Shown: positions 1 to 7,830, counted from the first letter of the stretch. The stretch: DNA of 32,592 nucleotides from Aeromicrobium sp. (GCA_025964895.1 JAOPXY010000115.1:1-32592); one strand, 5' to 3'. Notes: a model not told the origin generated them from the sequence alone. A program made the numbers and translations.

Positions 1-133
1 GCAGGGTCACCGAGACGCCGGCGGGGAGGTGGTTCGCGACGAGCGTCGGGATGCCGATGCCGAGGTTGACGTAGTCGCCGTCCTTCAGCTCGCGAGCGGC
101 GATGGCGGCCATCTCGTCCCGGGTCCAGCTCAT
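1..133 (-). CDS. scoB: 3-oxoacid CoA-transferase subunit B (5' end only)
   Basis: Only the first 44 codons are in the window; the gene runs off the left edge. The peptide starts [20 protein letters not shown] and continues with a [15 protein letters not shown] stretch, which is typical of the N-terminus of class I CoA-transferase beta subunits (succinyl-CoA:3-oxoacid type). With subunit A it would move CoA from succinyl-CoA to a 3-oxoacid such as acetoacetate in the cytosol. The ATG overlaps the stop of the upstream subunit A gene as ATGA, so the two are probably translationally coupled. The catalytic glutamate lies outside the window, so substrate choice (acetoacetate versus 3-oxoadipate) cannot be read here. 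Confidence 0.9.
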   Translation of the reverse strand, partial: MSWTRDEMAAIAARELKDGDYVNLGIGIPTLVANHLPAGVSVTL

Positions 134-852
134 GCGGGGGCTCGCTCAGGGGCGGAGACGGGGAGGGGACGGGTCGTGCGCTGCTCGATGTCCTTGACCC
201 GGTCGGACGCCTGCACGACCCGGGTCACGTAGACGCCGGGGGTGTGGACGAGCTCGGGGTCGACGGCGTCGACCAGGTGCTCGACCTCCGCGACCGTGAC
301 CCGGCCCGACGTCGCGACGGCGGGGTTGAAGTTGCGGGCCGCGAGCCGGTACCGCAGGTTGCCGTACCGGTCGCCGGTGTGGGCGTGGACGAGGGCGAGA
401 TCGGCCACGATGCCGCGCTCCTGCACGTACTCGATGCCGTCGAACACGGCGGTGGGCTTGTCCTGGGCGATCTGGGTGCCGACGCCGGTGCGGGTGTAGA
501 ACGCCGGGATGCCGGCCCCTCCGGCCCGGAGCCGCTCCGCGAGCGTGCCCTGCGGGTTGAACTCGACGTCGAGGACTCCGTCGAGATACTGCCGGGCGAA
601 CAGTTTGTTCTCGCCCACGTACGACGCGACGACCTTGGCGACCTGCCGGTTCTCCAGCAGCACACCGAGCCCGAGGCCGTCGACACCCATGTTGTTCGAC
701 ACGATCGTCAGCGATCGCACGCCCGAGTCGCGGACGGCCTCGATCAGGTCGGACGGGATGCCGCAGAGGCCGAAGCCGCCGACGGCGATCGTCATGCCGT
801 CGTGGAGCAGGTCGGCGACCGCCTCCGCGGCGGTGGTGCTGGTTGCGCGCAT
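130..852 (-). CDS. scoA: 3-oxoacid CoA-transferase subunit A
   Basis: A 240-residue class I CoA-transferase alpha subunit, about the usual length for the family. Residues 25-33 are GGFGLCGIP, the family's glycine-rich CoA-binding signature, and a [20 protein letters not shown] segment with the TGVGT that follows is the second conserved block. I start at the ATG at 852 because GAGGAGAA lies just upstream; the open frame extends to 915 but without a ribosome site. It pairs with scoB through a 4-nt overlap. The IclR regulator starts divergently about 145 bp away, and IclR proteins commonly control adjacent aromatic or ketoacid catabolism genes. So 3-oxoadipate CoA-transferase (pcaI-like) is an alternative assignment, though no other aromatic genes are visible. 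Confidence 0.9.
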   Translation of the reverse strand: MRATSTTAAEAVADLLHDGMTIAVGGFGLCGIPSDLIEAVRDSGVRSLTIVSNNMGVDGLGLGVLLENRQVAKVVASYVGENKLFARQYLDGVLDVEFNPQGTLAERLRAGGAGIPAFYTRTGVGTQIAQDKPTAVFDGIEYVQERGIVADLALVHAHTGDRYGNLRYRLAARNFNPAVATSGRVTVAEVEHLVDAVDPELVHTPGVYVTRVVQASDRVKDIEQRTTRPLPVSAPERAPA

Positions 853-960
853 GGGTTCTCCTCGTGAGTCCGTGCTGTGACGGTAGGACCGTCCGGCTGG
901 TGGAGTCAATGGCATGCGGTGTCGTCAGCGCGAAGTGGTCGACGACCGGACGCGGCTTCG

Positions 961-989
961 ATAGTCGTCCGCTCAGCGGACGCTATGAT
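961..989 (+). promoter_or_regulatory. Palindromic operator and -10 box between scoA and the IclR gene
   Basis: CGTCCGCTCAGCGGACG (966-982) is a perfect 17-bp dyad around one central base. It extends on both sides as ATAG (961-964) and CTAT (983-986) with a single unpaired base. A TATGAT -10 box (984-989) touches the right arm and lies 7 bp before the ATG at 997, which fits leaderless transcription of the regulator. No good -35 is visible. The position suits autoregulation by the IclR protein and control of the divergent scoAB genes; this is inference. Confidence 0.6.
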
Positions 990-996
990 AAGCGCC

Positions 997-1761
997 ATGG
1001 TCGATGGCGCGAAGGGTCCCGAGGTGGTCTCCCGCGTGGCCGATCTCCTGCGCGGCGTGGGTGCCTACGAGCCCGACGGCGGCACGACCACACGGCTTGC
1101 CCGCCACACCGGGATGACGCGCCCCACGGCTCACCGGCTGCTGTCCTCCCTCGCGCGGGAGGGGCTCATCGACCGCGACGACGAGACCGGCACGTGGCAC
1201 CTCGGCCCTGAGCTGTACCTGCTCGGCAGCGCTGCGGCGACGCGGTACGACATCAGTCCGCACGCCCGGGCGGTTGTCCATTCCCTGGCGCGCGAGACCG
1301 GTGAGAGCGCCTTCCTGTCCGCCCGGCGGGCCGACGAGACGGTCTGCCTCCTGGGCGAGGACGGCAGCTTCCCGCTGCGCTCGCACGTCCTTCGCGAGGG
1401 GATCCGCTTCCCACTGGGCGTCGCCTCCGCCGGGCTGGCGATCCTCGCCCACCTCCCCGACCGTGACATCGCCGACTACCTGCGACGCTGCGACCTGACG
1501 GGCGCCTGGGGTGCGGCTCACGGCACGGACGAGCTCCGTCGCCGGGTCGACGAGACGCGTGCCGCGGGCTACTCGACGAATCCGGGACTGATCGTCGAGG
1601 GGAGCTGGGGCATGGGGGCCGCGGTGTTCGACCGCTCCGGCGCACCCGCGTGGGCCCTGAGCCTGACCGGCGTCGAGTCGCGCTTCCGCGCCGAGCGCCG
1701 CGCCGAGCTGGGTTCTCTCCTGCTCGACGCAGCGCACCGCCTGACGACACTGCTCACCTGA
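997..1761 (+). CDS. IclR family transcriptional regulator
   Basis: A 254-residue IclR-type repressor or activator. The N-terminal winged helix covers about residues 5-65, with the recognition-helix region LARHTGMTRPTAHRLLSSLA. The rest is the GAF-like effector domain, including the typical RFPLGVASAGLAILAHL and GYSTNPGLIVEGSWGMGAAVF segments. I chose the ATG at 997 because a TATGAT box ends 7 bp upstream; in-frame ATG 985 lies inside that box and no ribosome site precedes either. It is divergent from scoAB and probably controls it through the palindrome at 966-982. The effector is unknown. It ends 86 bp before the convergent GH3 gene, and a repeat element fills that gap. Confidence 0.88.
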   Translation: MVDGAKGPEVVSRVADLLRGVGAYEPDGGTTTRLARHTGMTRPTAHRLLSSLAREGLIDRDDETGTWHLGPELYLLGSAAATRYDISPHARAVVHSLARETGESAFLSARRADETVCLLGEDGSFPLRSHVLREGIRFPLGVASAGLAILAHLPDRDIADYLRRCDLTGAWGAAHGTDELRRRVDETRAAGYSTNPGLIVEGSWGMGAAVFDRSGAPAWALSLTGVESRFRAERRAELGSLLLDAAHRLTTLLT

Positions 1762-1763
1762 CC

Positions 1764-1841
1764 CCCCAAGGTCTGGCCCCCCATGAACCATTCTTTCCAC
1801 GATCCACCGCGAACTACGTTGATCTGAGGCCAGATTTTGGG
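1764..1841. repeat. Palindromic repeat element, left copy
   Basis: A 78-bp imperfect inverted repeat between the convergent IclR and GH3 genes. The arms carry GGTCTGGCC near 1771-1778 and CTGAGGCCAGAT at 1824-1835. It aligns without gaps, in the same orientation, to 4729-4806, which is 2,965 bp away on the other side of the GH3 gene; my hand count is about 56/78 identical. It may also end transcription here, but the second copy lies in a divergent region, so a terminator alone does not explain both copies. Confidence 0.6.
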
Positions 1842-1846
1842 TCGCG

Positions 1847-4489
1847 CTAGCGCACTCGGACTGAGCCGATGAGGGCGCTGTCCAGCGCAGACGAGCCCAC
1901 GAACACGCGCGTGCGTCCAGCCGGCGTGACCCACTCGTCGCGGTCGGTGTCCCAGTACGACAGCGCCTGCCGCGGGATCCGCACCGTGACGCGTCGCGAC
2001 TCGGCCGGATCGAGCTCGATCTTGGCGAAGCCCGCGAGCTGTCGCGGCGGCGTCCGGACCTCGTCGGTGGGGAGCCGGCCCACGTACACCTGAGCCACCT
2101 CGGCCCCGCTGCGCCGTCCCGTGTTGCGCACCGTGAACGTCGCGGTGACCGTGCCCGCGCCGCGACCGCCCACATCGGTGTCGAGGTTGCGGTAGCGGAA
2201 GTCGGTGTACGACAGCCCGAAACCGAACGGGTAGCTGGGCCGGACGCCCTCCTCGAGGTATCCGCGGTACCCGACGAACACCGACTCGGTGAGCTCGGCG
2301 ACTCCGGCGGGCGTGTCCGGCACCTGCCCCTCGTCGCGCGGCAGCGTCGCCGGCAGCTTGCCGGACGGGTTCACGTCGCCCCACAGCACGTCGGCGATCG
2401 CCGAGCCCTGCTCCTGGCCCGGGTACCACGCCTGGACGATGCCCCGGGTGCGGCGCGACCAGTCGCTCGTCGTGCCGACCGCCCCCGTCTCGACCACCAC
2501 GATCGTGCGCCGGTTGACCCGCGCGACCTGCCGGATGAGCTGCTCCTGCTCCTTCGGCAGTGTGAGGTCGGGACGGTCGACGCCCTCGGTCTCGTAGTCC
2601 CGCACGACCACGACGGCGGTGTCGGCGTCGCGGGCGGTGTCGACGGCCTCGGCCATCGCTGGAGAGAGGACGCTCTCGGGGTGCTCCCAGAACAGGCGCA
2701 GCTGCCCGCCCTGGTACGTGTTCAGCGCCGGGGCGCTGTACTCGATGCGGACGTCGTGCGCCTCGCCCTGCGTCAGTCGCACCCGCTCGCCGACCGACGA
2801 CAGGTTGCCGGTGTGCTCCACCAGGAGCTCGCCGTCGAGGAAGAGGCGGGCATCGCCCCGTGCCGTGAGGCCCAGCGTGTACGTCGCGGTTTCCGGTGCC
2901 GTGATCGTTCCTGTCCATGTCGCCGAGAGATCGCCCGTGAGCCCGAAGTCGCCGCGCGACGTCGGGATCTTGGGCGATGCCGCGTTGAATCCCGGGAAGT
3001 TCTGGAAGCCGAAGTTCACATTGGCGTTGGGATCGACCTGCGTCAGGTGCGGGTCGCCGGAGAAGCCGGTGTTGCTCCAGTACGTCGCGGTGAGGCCCTG
3101 ACCCGTCCCGGCGGACGGGGTCAGCACCGACGACGGGACCGGCGCCGGGCCCGGCAGGAGGTCACCCTCGGAGATGCCGTCCGTGCCCGGTGAGTACGTC
3201 ACCTCGGCAGATCCGGCGCGCTCGGTGATGCCCGCGAGCGGTGACACCGCGGCGGTCGGCACCGAGACCGTCGCCGATCCGCCGCCCTGCGCCGACGTGT
3301 TGTCGGCGTCGGGTCCGATGACCGCGATCGACCGGTTGCGGCGCCCGAGCGGGAGGACGTCGTCTCTGTTCTTCAGCAGCACCATGCCCTCGGCCGCGAC
3401 CTCGCGCGCGATCGCCCGGTCGCGTCCGACGTCGATCGGGCCGATCTGCGGCGGGTTCTCGAACAGGCCGAGCCCCACCATGGGCCGCAGGATGCGCCGG
3501 GCCATGTCGTCGAGCCGGTCCATGCTGACCTCTCCGGCCTCGACCGCGGCCACGAGCCGTTCACCGAAGTTGGCGCTGCCGGGCCCCTGGTCGCCGGGCT
3601 GTTCCTGGTCGAGCCCGGCGTTGGCGGCTTCAGCCGTGCTCGGCGTCGCGTTGTAGTCGCTCATGACGAAGCCGCGAAGCCCGAGCTGGTCCTTCAGCAG
3701 CGACGTCATGAGCGGGTTCTCGCACGCGTACACGCCGTTGATCTTGTTGAAGGCGCACATCGCCGCGCCGGGCCGGCCCTTCTTGATGCCGATGCCGAAC
3801 GCTCGCGCGTAGATCTCCTGCAGGGCGCGCTCGTCCACCCGCGCGTCGACATTGAAGCGGTCGGTCTCCTGGTTGTAGACGAACGCGTGCTTGATCGTCG
3901 CGATGACGGGGTGCTCCTGGATTCCCCGGATCACCTCGCCGGCCATCAGTCCGACCAGCAGCGGGTCCTCCCCGAAGCCCTCGAACGACCTGCCCCACAG
4001 GGGCGTGCGGGTGACGTCCGCCGACGGTGCGAGCTGGACGTTGTGCCCCGTGGCGAACGTCTCGCGGCCGAGCAGGTCGCCGTAGACGCGGGCCAGGCCG
4101 AGGTCGAAGCTCGCTGCCAGCGCGGACGCCGACGGCAGCTGCGTCGACCGCCGGTCGATCGTGGGATTGGCGACCCGCACGCCGACAGGGCCGTCGGCCA
4201 TCGTCTGGGCCGGGATGCCGAGCCGCTCGATCGGGTTGTTGTAGAAGCCGTAGTTGTTGTTGATCTGGCCCGTGGCCAGATCGGCCTTCTCCTCGGTCGT
4301 CATCCGCGCGAGGATCTCCTCGACGCGCTGCTCGACCTGTGGCGACTCGTCCCACGACGTCTCGGCCGGCGGGCGGTCGCCCCCGGGCCGGGCCTCGGCG
4401 GGCAACCCTGTGAGGACGATGAGGATCGACGCGATGACGCCGATGACGACGGCCCGGTTCGTCCGGGCGCGCTGAAGAACTGTTGACAT
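1847..4489 (-). CDS. Secreted GH3 beta-glucosidase-like glycosidase with PA14 domain
   Basis: An 880-residue exported glycoside hydrolase family 3 enzyme. Residues 1-33 form a signal peptide (basic start, a VIGVIASILIVLTGL core, AEA cleavage site). The GH3 catalytic barrel covers about 55-340, and GFVMSDYNAT places the predicted nucleophile at Asp278. The second alpha/beta domain begins near VLLKNRDDVLPL and is interrupted by a PA14 domain (GLTATYWSNTGF through LRLFWEHPES). A fibronectin-III-like domain (about 760-870) closes the protein. This order matches known PA14-bearing GH3 beta-glucosidases, where PA14 shapes substrate access. KHAFVYNQE stands where KHFxxNxQE is usual. The likely role is extracellular release of glucose, xylose or similar sugars; substrate cannot be read. 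The gene stands alone, with a possible promoter about 180 bp upstream and repeats on both sides. Confidence 0.9.
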   Translation of the reverse strand: MSTVLQRARTNRAVVIGVIASILIVLTGLPAEARPGGDRPPAETSWDESPQVEQRVEEILARMTTEEKADLATGQINNNYGFYNNPIERLGIPAQTMADGPVGVRVANPTIDRRSTQLPSASALAASFDLGLARVYGDLLGRETFATGHNVQLAPSADVTRTPLWGRSFEGFGEDPLLVGLMAGEVIRGIQEHPVIATIKHAFVYNQETDRFNVDARVDERALQEIYARAFGIGIKKGRPGAAMCAFNKINGVYACENPLMTSLLKDQLGLRGFVMSDYNATPSTAEAANAGLDQEQPGDQGPGSANFGERLVAAVEAGEVSMDRLDDMARRILRPMVGLGLFENPPQIGPIDVGRDRAIAREVAAEGMVLLKNRDDVLPLGRRNRSIAVIGPDADNTSAQGGGSATVSVPTAAVSPLAGITERAGSAEVTYSPGTDGISEGDLLPGPAPVPSSVLTPSAGTGQGLTATYWSNTGFSGDPHLTQVDPNANVNFGFQNFPGFNAASPKIPTSRGDFGLTGDLSATWTGTITAPETATYTLGLTARGDARLFLDGELLVEHTGNLSSVGERVRLTQGEAHDVRIEYSAPALNTYQGGQLRLFWEHPESVLSPAMAEAVDTARDADTAVVVVRDYETEGVDRPDLTLPKEQEQLIRQVARVNRRTIVVVETGAVGTTSDWSRRTRGIVQAWYPGQEQGSAIADVLWGDVNPSGKLPATLPRDEGQVPDTPAGVAELTESVFVGYRGYLEEGVRPSYPFGFGLSYTDFRYRNLDTDVGGRGAGTVTATFTVRNTGRRSGAEVAQVYVGRLPTDEVRTPPRQLAGFAKIELDPAESRRVTVRIPRQALSYWDTDRDEWVTPAGRTRVFVGSSALDSALIGSVRVR

Positions 4490-4518
4490 GAGGCCCCCCG
4501 CCTCGCGGTACGCGCGAC

Positions 4519-4560
4519 ATGTCCGCCGAGCGCCGTCAGGCGTCGGGGCTCATGGCGGAC
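4519..4560 (-). promoter_or_regulatory. Nested inverted repeat in the probable GH3 leader
   Basis: GTCCGCC (4521-4527) pairs with GGCGGAC (4554-4560). Inside these, GAGC and GCTC, then GCC-GTCA-GGC, can pair too. It lies 30-70 nt before the GH3 start codon, within the leader expected from the promoter at 4677-4706. It could be a repressor operator or an mRNA structure. I see no riboswitch signature. Confidence 0.35.
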
Positions 4561-4676
4561 ACGCACCCGCAGATGATGGCCCCTGCCGGCACTCCCTCCG
4601 GCCTCAGTGGAGCCACGATTGTGGTTCTCGAACTGGGACGGTGCCGAGTCGCCGCCGTGTGGTGCTGAAGAAGCTC

Positions 4677-4706
4677 AACGTAACCCCGGTCGCGCAGGAG
4701 TGTCCA
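4677..4706 (-). promoter_or_regulatory. Possible promoter of the GH3 gene
   Basis: On the minus strand TGGACA (4706-4701) is followed after 18 bp by TACGTT (4682-4677). The first hexamer matches TTGACA at 5 of 6 positions and the second fits TANNNT. Transcription would begin near 4670, leaving a leader of about 180 nt. Confidence 0.35.
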
Positions 4707-4728
4707 CCCCATGGGTCAGCCGCGCGAG

Positions 4729-4806
4729 CCCCGAGATCCGGCCGCACATCAACCGTCCTAGAGACGATCCGACGCGGATTCGGTTGGTCTGGGGCCAGAT
4801 CTCGGG
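4729..4806. repeat. Palindromic repeat element, right copy
   Basis: Arms 4730-4755 and 4781-4806 are 26 bp each and complementary at 22 positions, around a 25-bp centre. Both arms carry the CCCGAGATC...GGCC core. The element is colinear and ungapped with 1764-1841 on the other side of the GH3 gene. It ends 19 bp before the threonine-aldolase start codon, so it could also affect that gene's expression. Confidence 0.65.
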
Positions 4807-4825
4807 CACGTGAAAGACTTCCGCG

Positions 4826-5890
4826 GTGAGACGTCATGACACGGGCCGCCGGGGATTCGCGAGCGACAACTACGCCGGAGCGCACCCGGAGGTGCTGGCG
4901 GCGATCGCGGACGCCAACGGCGGCCACCAGGTCTCGTACGGCGCGGACGAGTACACCGCGCGCCTCGTCGAGGTCATGCGCGGCCACCTCGGCGACGGTG
5001 TCGAGGTGTTCCCCGTCTTCAACGGCACGGGCGCCAACGTCACGGCGCTGACCAGCGTCCTGCCCCGATGGGGAGCCGTCGTCACGACCAGCACGGCCCA
5101 CGTCCACACCGACGAGAACGGCGCGCCGGAGCGGATCGGCGGGCTCAAGCTGCTGACGGTCGACACGCCGGACGGCAAGCTGACCCCCGAGCTGATCGAC
5201 CGCGAGGCGTGGGGCTGGGGCGACGAGCACCGCGCGCAGCCGCTGGCGGTGAGCATCACGCAGACCACCGAGCTCGGCACGCTCTACACGGTCGAGGAGA
5301 TCCGGGCCATTGCCGATCATGTCCACGCGAAGGGCATGACCCTGCACATGGACGGCGCCCGCATGTCGAACGCCGCGGCGGCACTGGGGGTCCCGTTGCG
5401 CGAGTTCACGTCCGATGCCGGCGTCGACGTCCTGAGCCTCGGCGGTACCAAGAACGGGACGCTGTACGGCGAGGCGGTCGTGGTACTGACCCCCGGTGCC
5501 TCCGACGGCGTGGTCTACCTGCGCAAGCTCATGATGCAGCTCGCGTCGAAGATGCGGTTCGTCAGCGCGCAGCTGCTGGCGCTGTACGAGGACGACCTGT
5601 ACCTGCGGTCGGCGGGCCATGCCAACGCCATGGCGGCGCGGCTGCGGGCCGCGCTCGAGGACCTGCTCGCGCGCGGCGAGATCTCGGGCCTCTCGTTCTC
5701 GCAGCCGACCCAGGCCAACGGCGTCTTCGCGGTGCTCGACAACGCCGCGGCCGATCGCATCCGCGAGTCGGCCGGCTTCTACGACTGGGACCGCGCCGCG
5801 GGCGAGGTGCGCTGGATGACGGCGTTCGACACGACCGAGGCCGACGTCGACGCCTTCGTGTCCGCGATCCGCCACGAGCTCGCGACCTGA
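4826..5890 (+). CDS. Low-specificity threonine aldolase / beta-eliminating lyase family
   Basis: A 354-residue fold-type I PLP enzyme. The start GFASDNYAGAHPEVLAAI matches threonine aldolases and related beta-eliminating lyases. HMDGARMSNAA (Asp176, Arg179) and SLGGTKNGTLYG with predicted Schiff-base Lys209 are the PLP-site motifs. Family members cleave L-threonine or L-allo-threonine to glycine and acetaldehyde in the cytosol. The GTG at 4826 is used because the conserved N-terminus begins about 10 residues later; only a weak GAAAG precedes it. The flavin reductase begins 7 bp downstream on the same strand and is probably co-transcribed, though a biochemical link is not obvious. Confidence 0.87.
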   Translation: MRRHDTGRRGFASDNYAGAHPEVLAAIADANGGHQVSYGADEYTARLVEVMRGHLGDGVEVFPVFNGTGANVTALTSVLPRWGAVVTTSTAHVHTDENGAPERIGGLKLLTVDTPDGKLTPELIDREAWGWGDEHRAQPLAVSITQTTELGTLYTVEEIRAIADHVHAKGMTLHMDGARMSNAAAALGVPLREFTSDAGVDVLSLGGTKNGTLYGEAVVVLTPGASDGVVYLRKLMMQLASKMRFVSAQLLALYEDDLYLRSAGHANAMAARLRAALEDLLARGEISGLSFSQPTQANGVFAVLDNAAADRIRESAGFYDWDRAAGEVRWMTAFDTTEADVDAFVSAIRHELAT

Positions 5891-5897
5891 CCGCCGC

Positions 5898-6584
5898 GTG
5901 GCACACCAGAACGTCTCGATCGAGCTGACCGTCCGGTCCGTCCGCACCGAGACCCCGCAGCACCTCAGCGTCGTCTACGACCGTCCGCGCGGCTTCGAGT
6001 ACGAGCCGGGCGACTGGATCGACCTCGATCTCGGCGGCGAGCTGAAGGGCGGGCGGACGTACTCGCTGTCGTCATCGCCCACCGAGCCAGATCTCATGAT
6101 CACGTTCAAGGAGGGGCTCAGCGAGGTCAAGCGCGCCCTGGCCGGCTCGCGGCCGGGGGACCGCGCGCGGATCATCGCGTGCGGCAACGACTACGACTTC
6201 CAGCTCGACGAGCGGCGCGTCAGTCAGCTCATCGCCGGCGGCGTGGGCGTCGCGCCGTTCCGCAGCATGCTCAAGGAGATGGTCGACACCGGCAGCCGCG
6301 CCTCGGCCGATCTGCTCTACCTCAACCAGGGGCCCGACTTCCTGTTCAGGGACGAGCTCGACGCGTGGCAGTCCGTCCTGCCCGACACCACGGTCACCTA
6401 CCTGCAGACCCGGGGGATGAAGCGCAAGGAGCGCGAACGGCTGCTTCGGACGTTGATCCCCACCGACGCCCACCTGTACTACATCGCCGGTCCCGCGGGC
6501 ATGATCGAGACGACCGAGGAGCTGCTCGACGCGATGGGCGTCGACCACGACAACATCCGCATCGACAGCTTCGACGGGTACTAG
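5898..6584 (+). CDS. Ferredoxin-NADP reductase-like flavin oxidoreductase
   Basis: A 228-residue single-unit FAD/NAD(P)H reductase of the FNR superfamily. RTYS (53-56), in GGRTYSLSSSP, is the flavin-binding RxYS motif. GGVGVAPFRS (114-123) is the pyridine-nucleotide loop, AGPAGM (197-202) is the next nucleotide-site motif, and the protein ends DSFDGY, like the C-termini that stack on the flavin. There is no iron-sulfur or oxygenase domain, so it should pass electrons between NAD(P)H and a separate carrier; the partner is unknown. The GTG start lies 7 bp after the aldolase stop. Its stop overlaps the convergent esterase stop by 4 bp. Confidence 0.85.
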   Translation: MAHQNVSIELTVRSVRTETPQHLSVVYDRPRGFEYEPGDWIDLDLGGELKGGRTYSLSSSPTEPDLMITFKEGLSEVKRALAGSRPGDRARIIACGNDYDFQLDERRVSQLIAGGVGVAPFRSMLKEMVDTGSRASADLLYLNQGPDFLFRDELDAWQSVLPDTTVTYLQTRGMKRKERERLLRTLIPTDAHLYYIAGPAGMIETTEELLDAMGVDHDNIRIDSFDGY

Positions 6585-7732
6585 CGCGAGCAGCGCGGGC
6601 GAGCCATCTTGACCGTGTAGGTGCCGGTCTTGTCCGGGAGGACGAGCTTGACCCGCGCCGTGAGGTGGCCCGAGCGCTTCTTGAGCGCCTTCTTCGACGT
6701 CAGGATCGAGAACGGAGCCCGGGCGTCGCGGCCGAGGAACTTCCGGTTCACCTTGAAGTCGGCTCGCACGACGGGGCTGCCCTTCGTCAGGACCCGCAGA
6801 CGCACCTTGGAGCCCCGGCACACGGCCTCACCGCGGACGGCCTTGACCAGACGCGTGTCGCGCCGGGCGGCCGCCCGGCGGGCCGCGGTGGTGACGACGG
6901 GCGCCGCGGCCTGCATGCCGATCGCGGTCGGGTGGAAGGAGATCGCTCCGTCAGCGCTGGCCGGGACGAGTCCCTCGATCCACCGCTGGCCTGGCGCCGC
7001 GCAGGCGGTGTGGTCGATCGCTCCGGGCGTCGCGTGCAGATCGGCGAACGTCGACCCGGACGAGCGCGCCGCGTCGCGCAGCACGCCGCTCATGTGATCG
7101 ACGAGGCTCTGGATGTAGTCGGCGTCGGCGGGCGTCAGGGGCTGGACGAGCGGGCAACCGCCCGGCGGGATGTAGAGGCCGTAGCCGACGATGACGATGG
7201 CCGCGTTCGGCGCCTTCTTCTTGATCGCCGCGAGGGCCGCGGCCAGCTCGGTGCGGGTCGCCTCGATCTTGTCGTGGATCGTGCGACCGTCGGCCTGCGC
7301 GCAGCCGGGAGACGTGATGCACCGCGTGACTGTGCTGACGATCCCCGCGTCGTTCGCGCCGATCGGCCCGACGGTCACCAGCGTCGTGTCGCGACGCAGC
7401 GCGTCGATCTGCGCGGGCTCGGAGTCCTGGGGTGTCGTGATGTTGTCGATCGTGGCGCTCGAGCACGTCGCGTCGGTGAATGCACGGACGCCGACGGCCG
7501 CTGCGGTCAGCGTCGCGAAGTTCCGCTCGCTGCGATAGCACGGCCCCCCGCCGGGACGCTGCGGGAGGAGAATCGGTCCGGCCGCGACGGAGTCGCCCAT
7601 CGACACGTAGCGCTCGCCGCCTGGGCCGTTGTCGAGGACCGGGACGGCGGCATTCGCCCCCACCGCGGTCAGGGCCATCGCCACCGCCATCGCCAATGCC
7701 GTCGCGAGCGCCAGAGCCGCCGGTCGTCTCAT
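6581..7732 (-). CDS. Secreted SGNH/GDSL-type esterase or lipase
   Basis: A 383-residue exported hydrolase. A signal peptide covers residues 1-29 (MRRPAALAL start, ANA cleavage). The SGNH blocks are visible: GDS with Ser48, GAND with Asn127 and FHP with His267. Cysteines at 65, 90, 138, 144, 193 and 244 could form three disulfides, as in secreted actinobacterial lipases of this family. From about residue 300 a basic, beta-rich tail (VRLRVLTKGSPVV onward, ending RPRCSR) looks like a small Ig-like or wall-binding module; that is inference. Substrate is unknown (acyl esters, lipids or acylated glycans). A CRP-like site and a candidate promoter lie upstream. Confidence 0.87.
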   Translation of the reverse strand: MRRPAALALATALAMAVAMALTAVGANAAVPVLDNGPGGERYVSMGDSVAAGPILLPQRPGGGPCYRSERNFATLTAAAVGVRAFTDATCSSATIDNITTPQDSEPAQIDALRRDTTLVTVGPIGANDAGIVSTVTRCITSPGCAQADGRTIHDKIEATRTELAAALAAIKKKAPNAAIVIVGYGLYIPPGGCPLVQPLTPADADYIQSLVDHMSGVLRDAARSSGSTFADLHATPGAIDHTACAAPGQRWIEGLVPASADGAISFHPTAIGMQAAAPVVTTAARRAAARRDTRLVKAVRGEAVCRGSKVRLRVLTKGSPVVRADFKVNRKFLGRDARAPFSILTSKKALKKRSGHLTARVKLVLPDKTGTYTVKMARPRCSR

Positions 7733-7776
7733 GCTGATCCCCGTCCACCATGCGGCAACACCGCGTTACCTCCGGG

Positions 7777-7806
7777 TATGAAAGTGCACGCGGGACCCGA
7801 AGTCAA
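7777..7806 (-). promoter_or_regulatory. Candidate promoter of the SGNH esterase gene
   Basis: On the minus strand TTGACT (7806-7801) is a near-consensus -35. TTCATA (7782-7777) follows after 18 bp as a weak -10. The leader would be about 40 nt. The CRP-like site lies just upstream of the -35. Confidence 0.4.
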
Positions 7807-7814
7807 TGGTTTGG

Positions 7815-7830
7815 GGTGATCTGGATCACA
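7815..7830. promoter_or_regulatory. CRP/GlxR-type binding site
   Basis: The sequence GGTGATCTGGATCACA matches the actinobacterial CRP consensus TGTGA-N6-TCACA at every fixed base but the first. It lies about 90 bp before the esterase start codon, next to the candidate -35, where CRP-family proteins usually activate. It also sits just past the stop of the small acidic-peptide gene. Confidence 0.6.

Larger units (their letters stand above)
4490..4825. other. 336-bp divergent intergenic region (GH3 / threonine aldolase)
   Basis: No gene seen. From left to right it holds a nested dyad at 4519-4560, a possible minus-strand GH3 promoter at 4677-4706, and the right copy of the palindromic repeat at 4729-4806. 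The remainder shows no recognisable feature. Confidence 0.6.

Noticed and set aside
1764-1841. Calling the left repeat simply a bidirectional terminator
   Set aside because: A homologous copy lies in the divergent region at 4729-4806, where no transcript should end, so termination cannot be the shared reason for the element.
4730-4806. An integron attC site or a riboswitch
   Set aside because: No integrase, no attC core triplets, and the structure matches no riboswitch consensus I know; the homologous copy downstream of the GH3 gene argues for a dispersed repeat.
5898-6584. The aldolase and reductase pair as a new biosynthetic cluster
   Set aside because: Apart from the 7-bp spacing nothing connects the two chemistries, and no further pathway gene is adjacent.
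6179-7819. A 546-codon plus-strand open frame over the esterase gene
   Set aside because: Its translation is low-complexity Arg/Gly/Asp sequence antisense to a gene with a signal peptide and SGNH motifs. High GC makes such antisense frames common.
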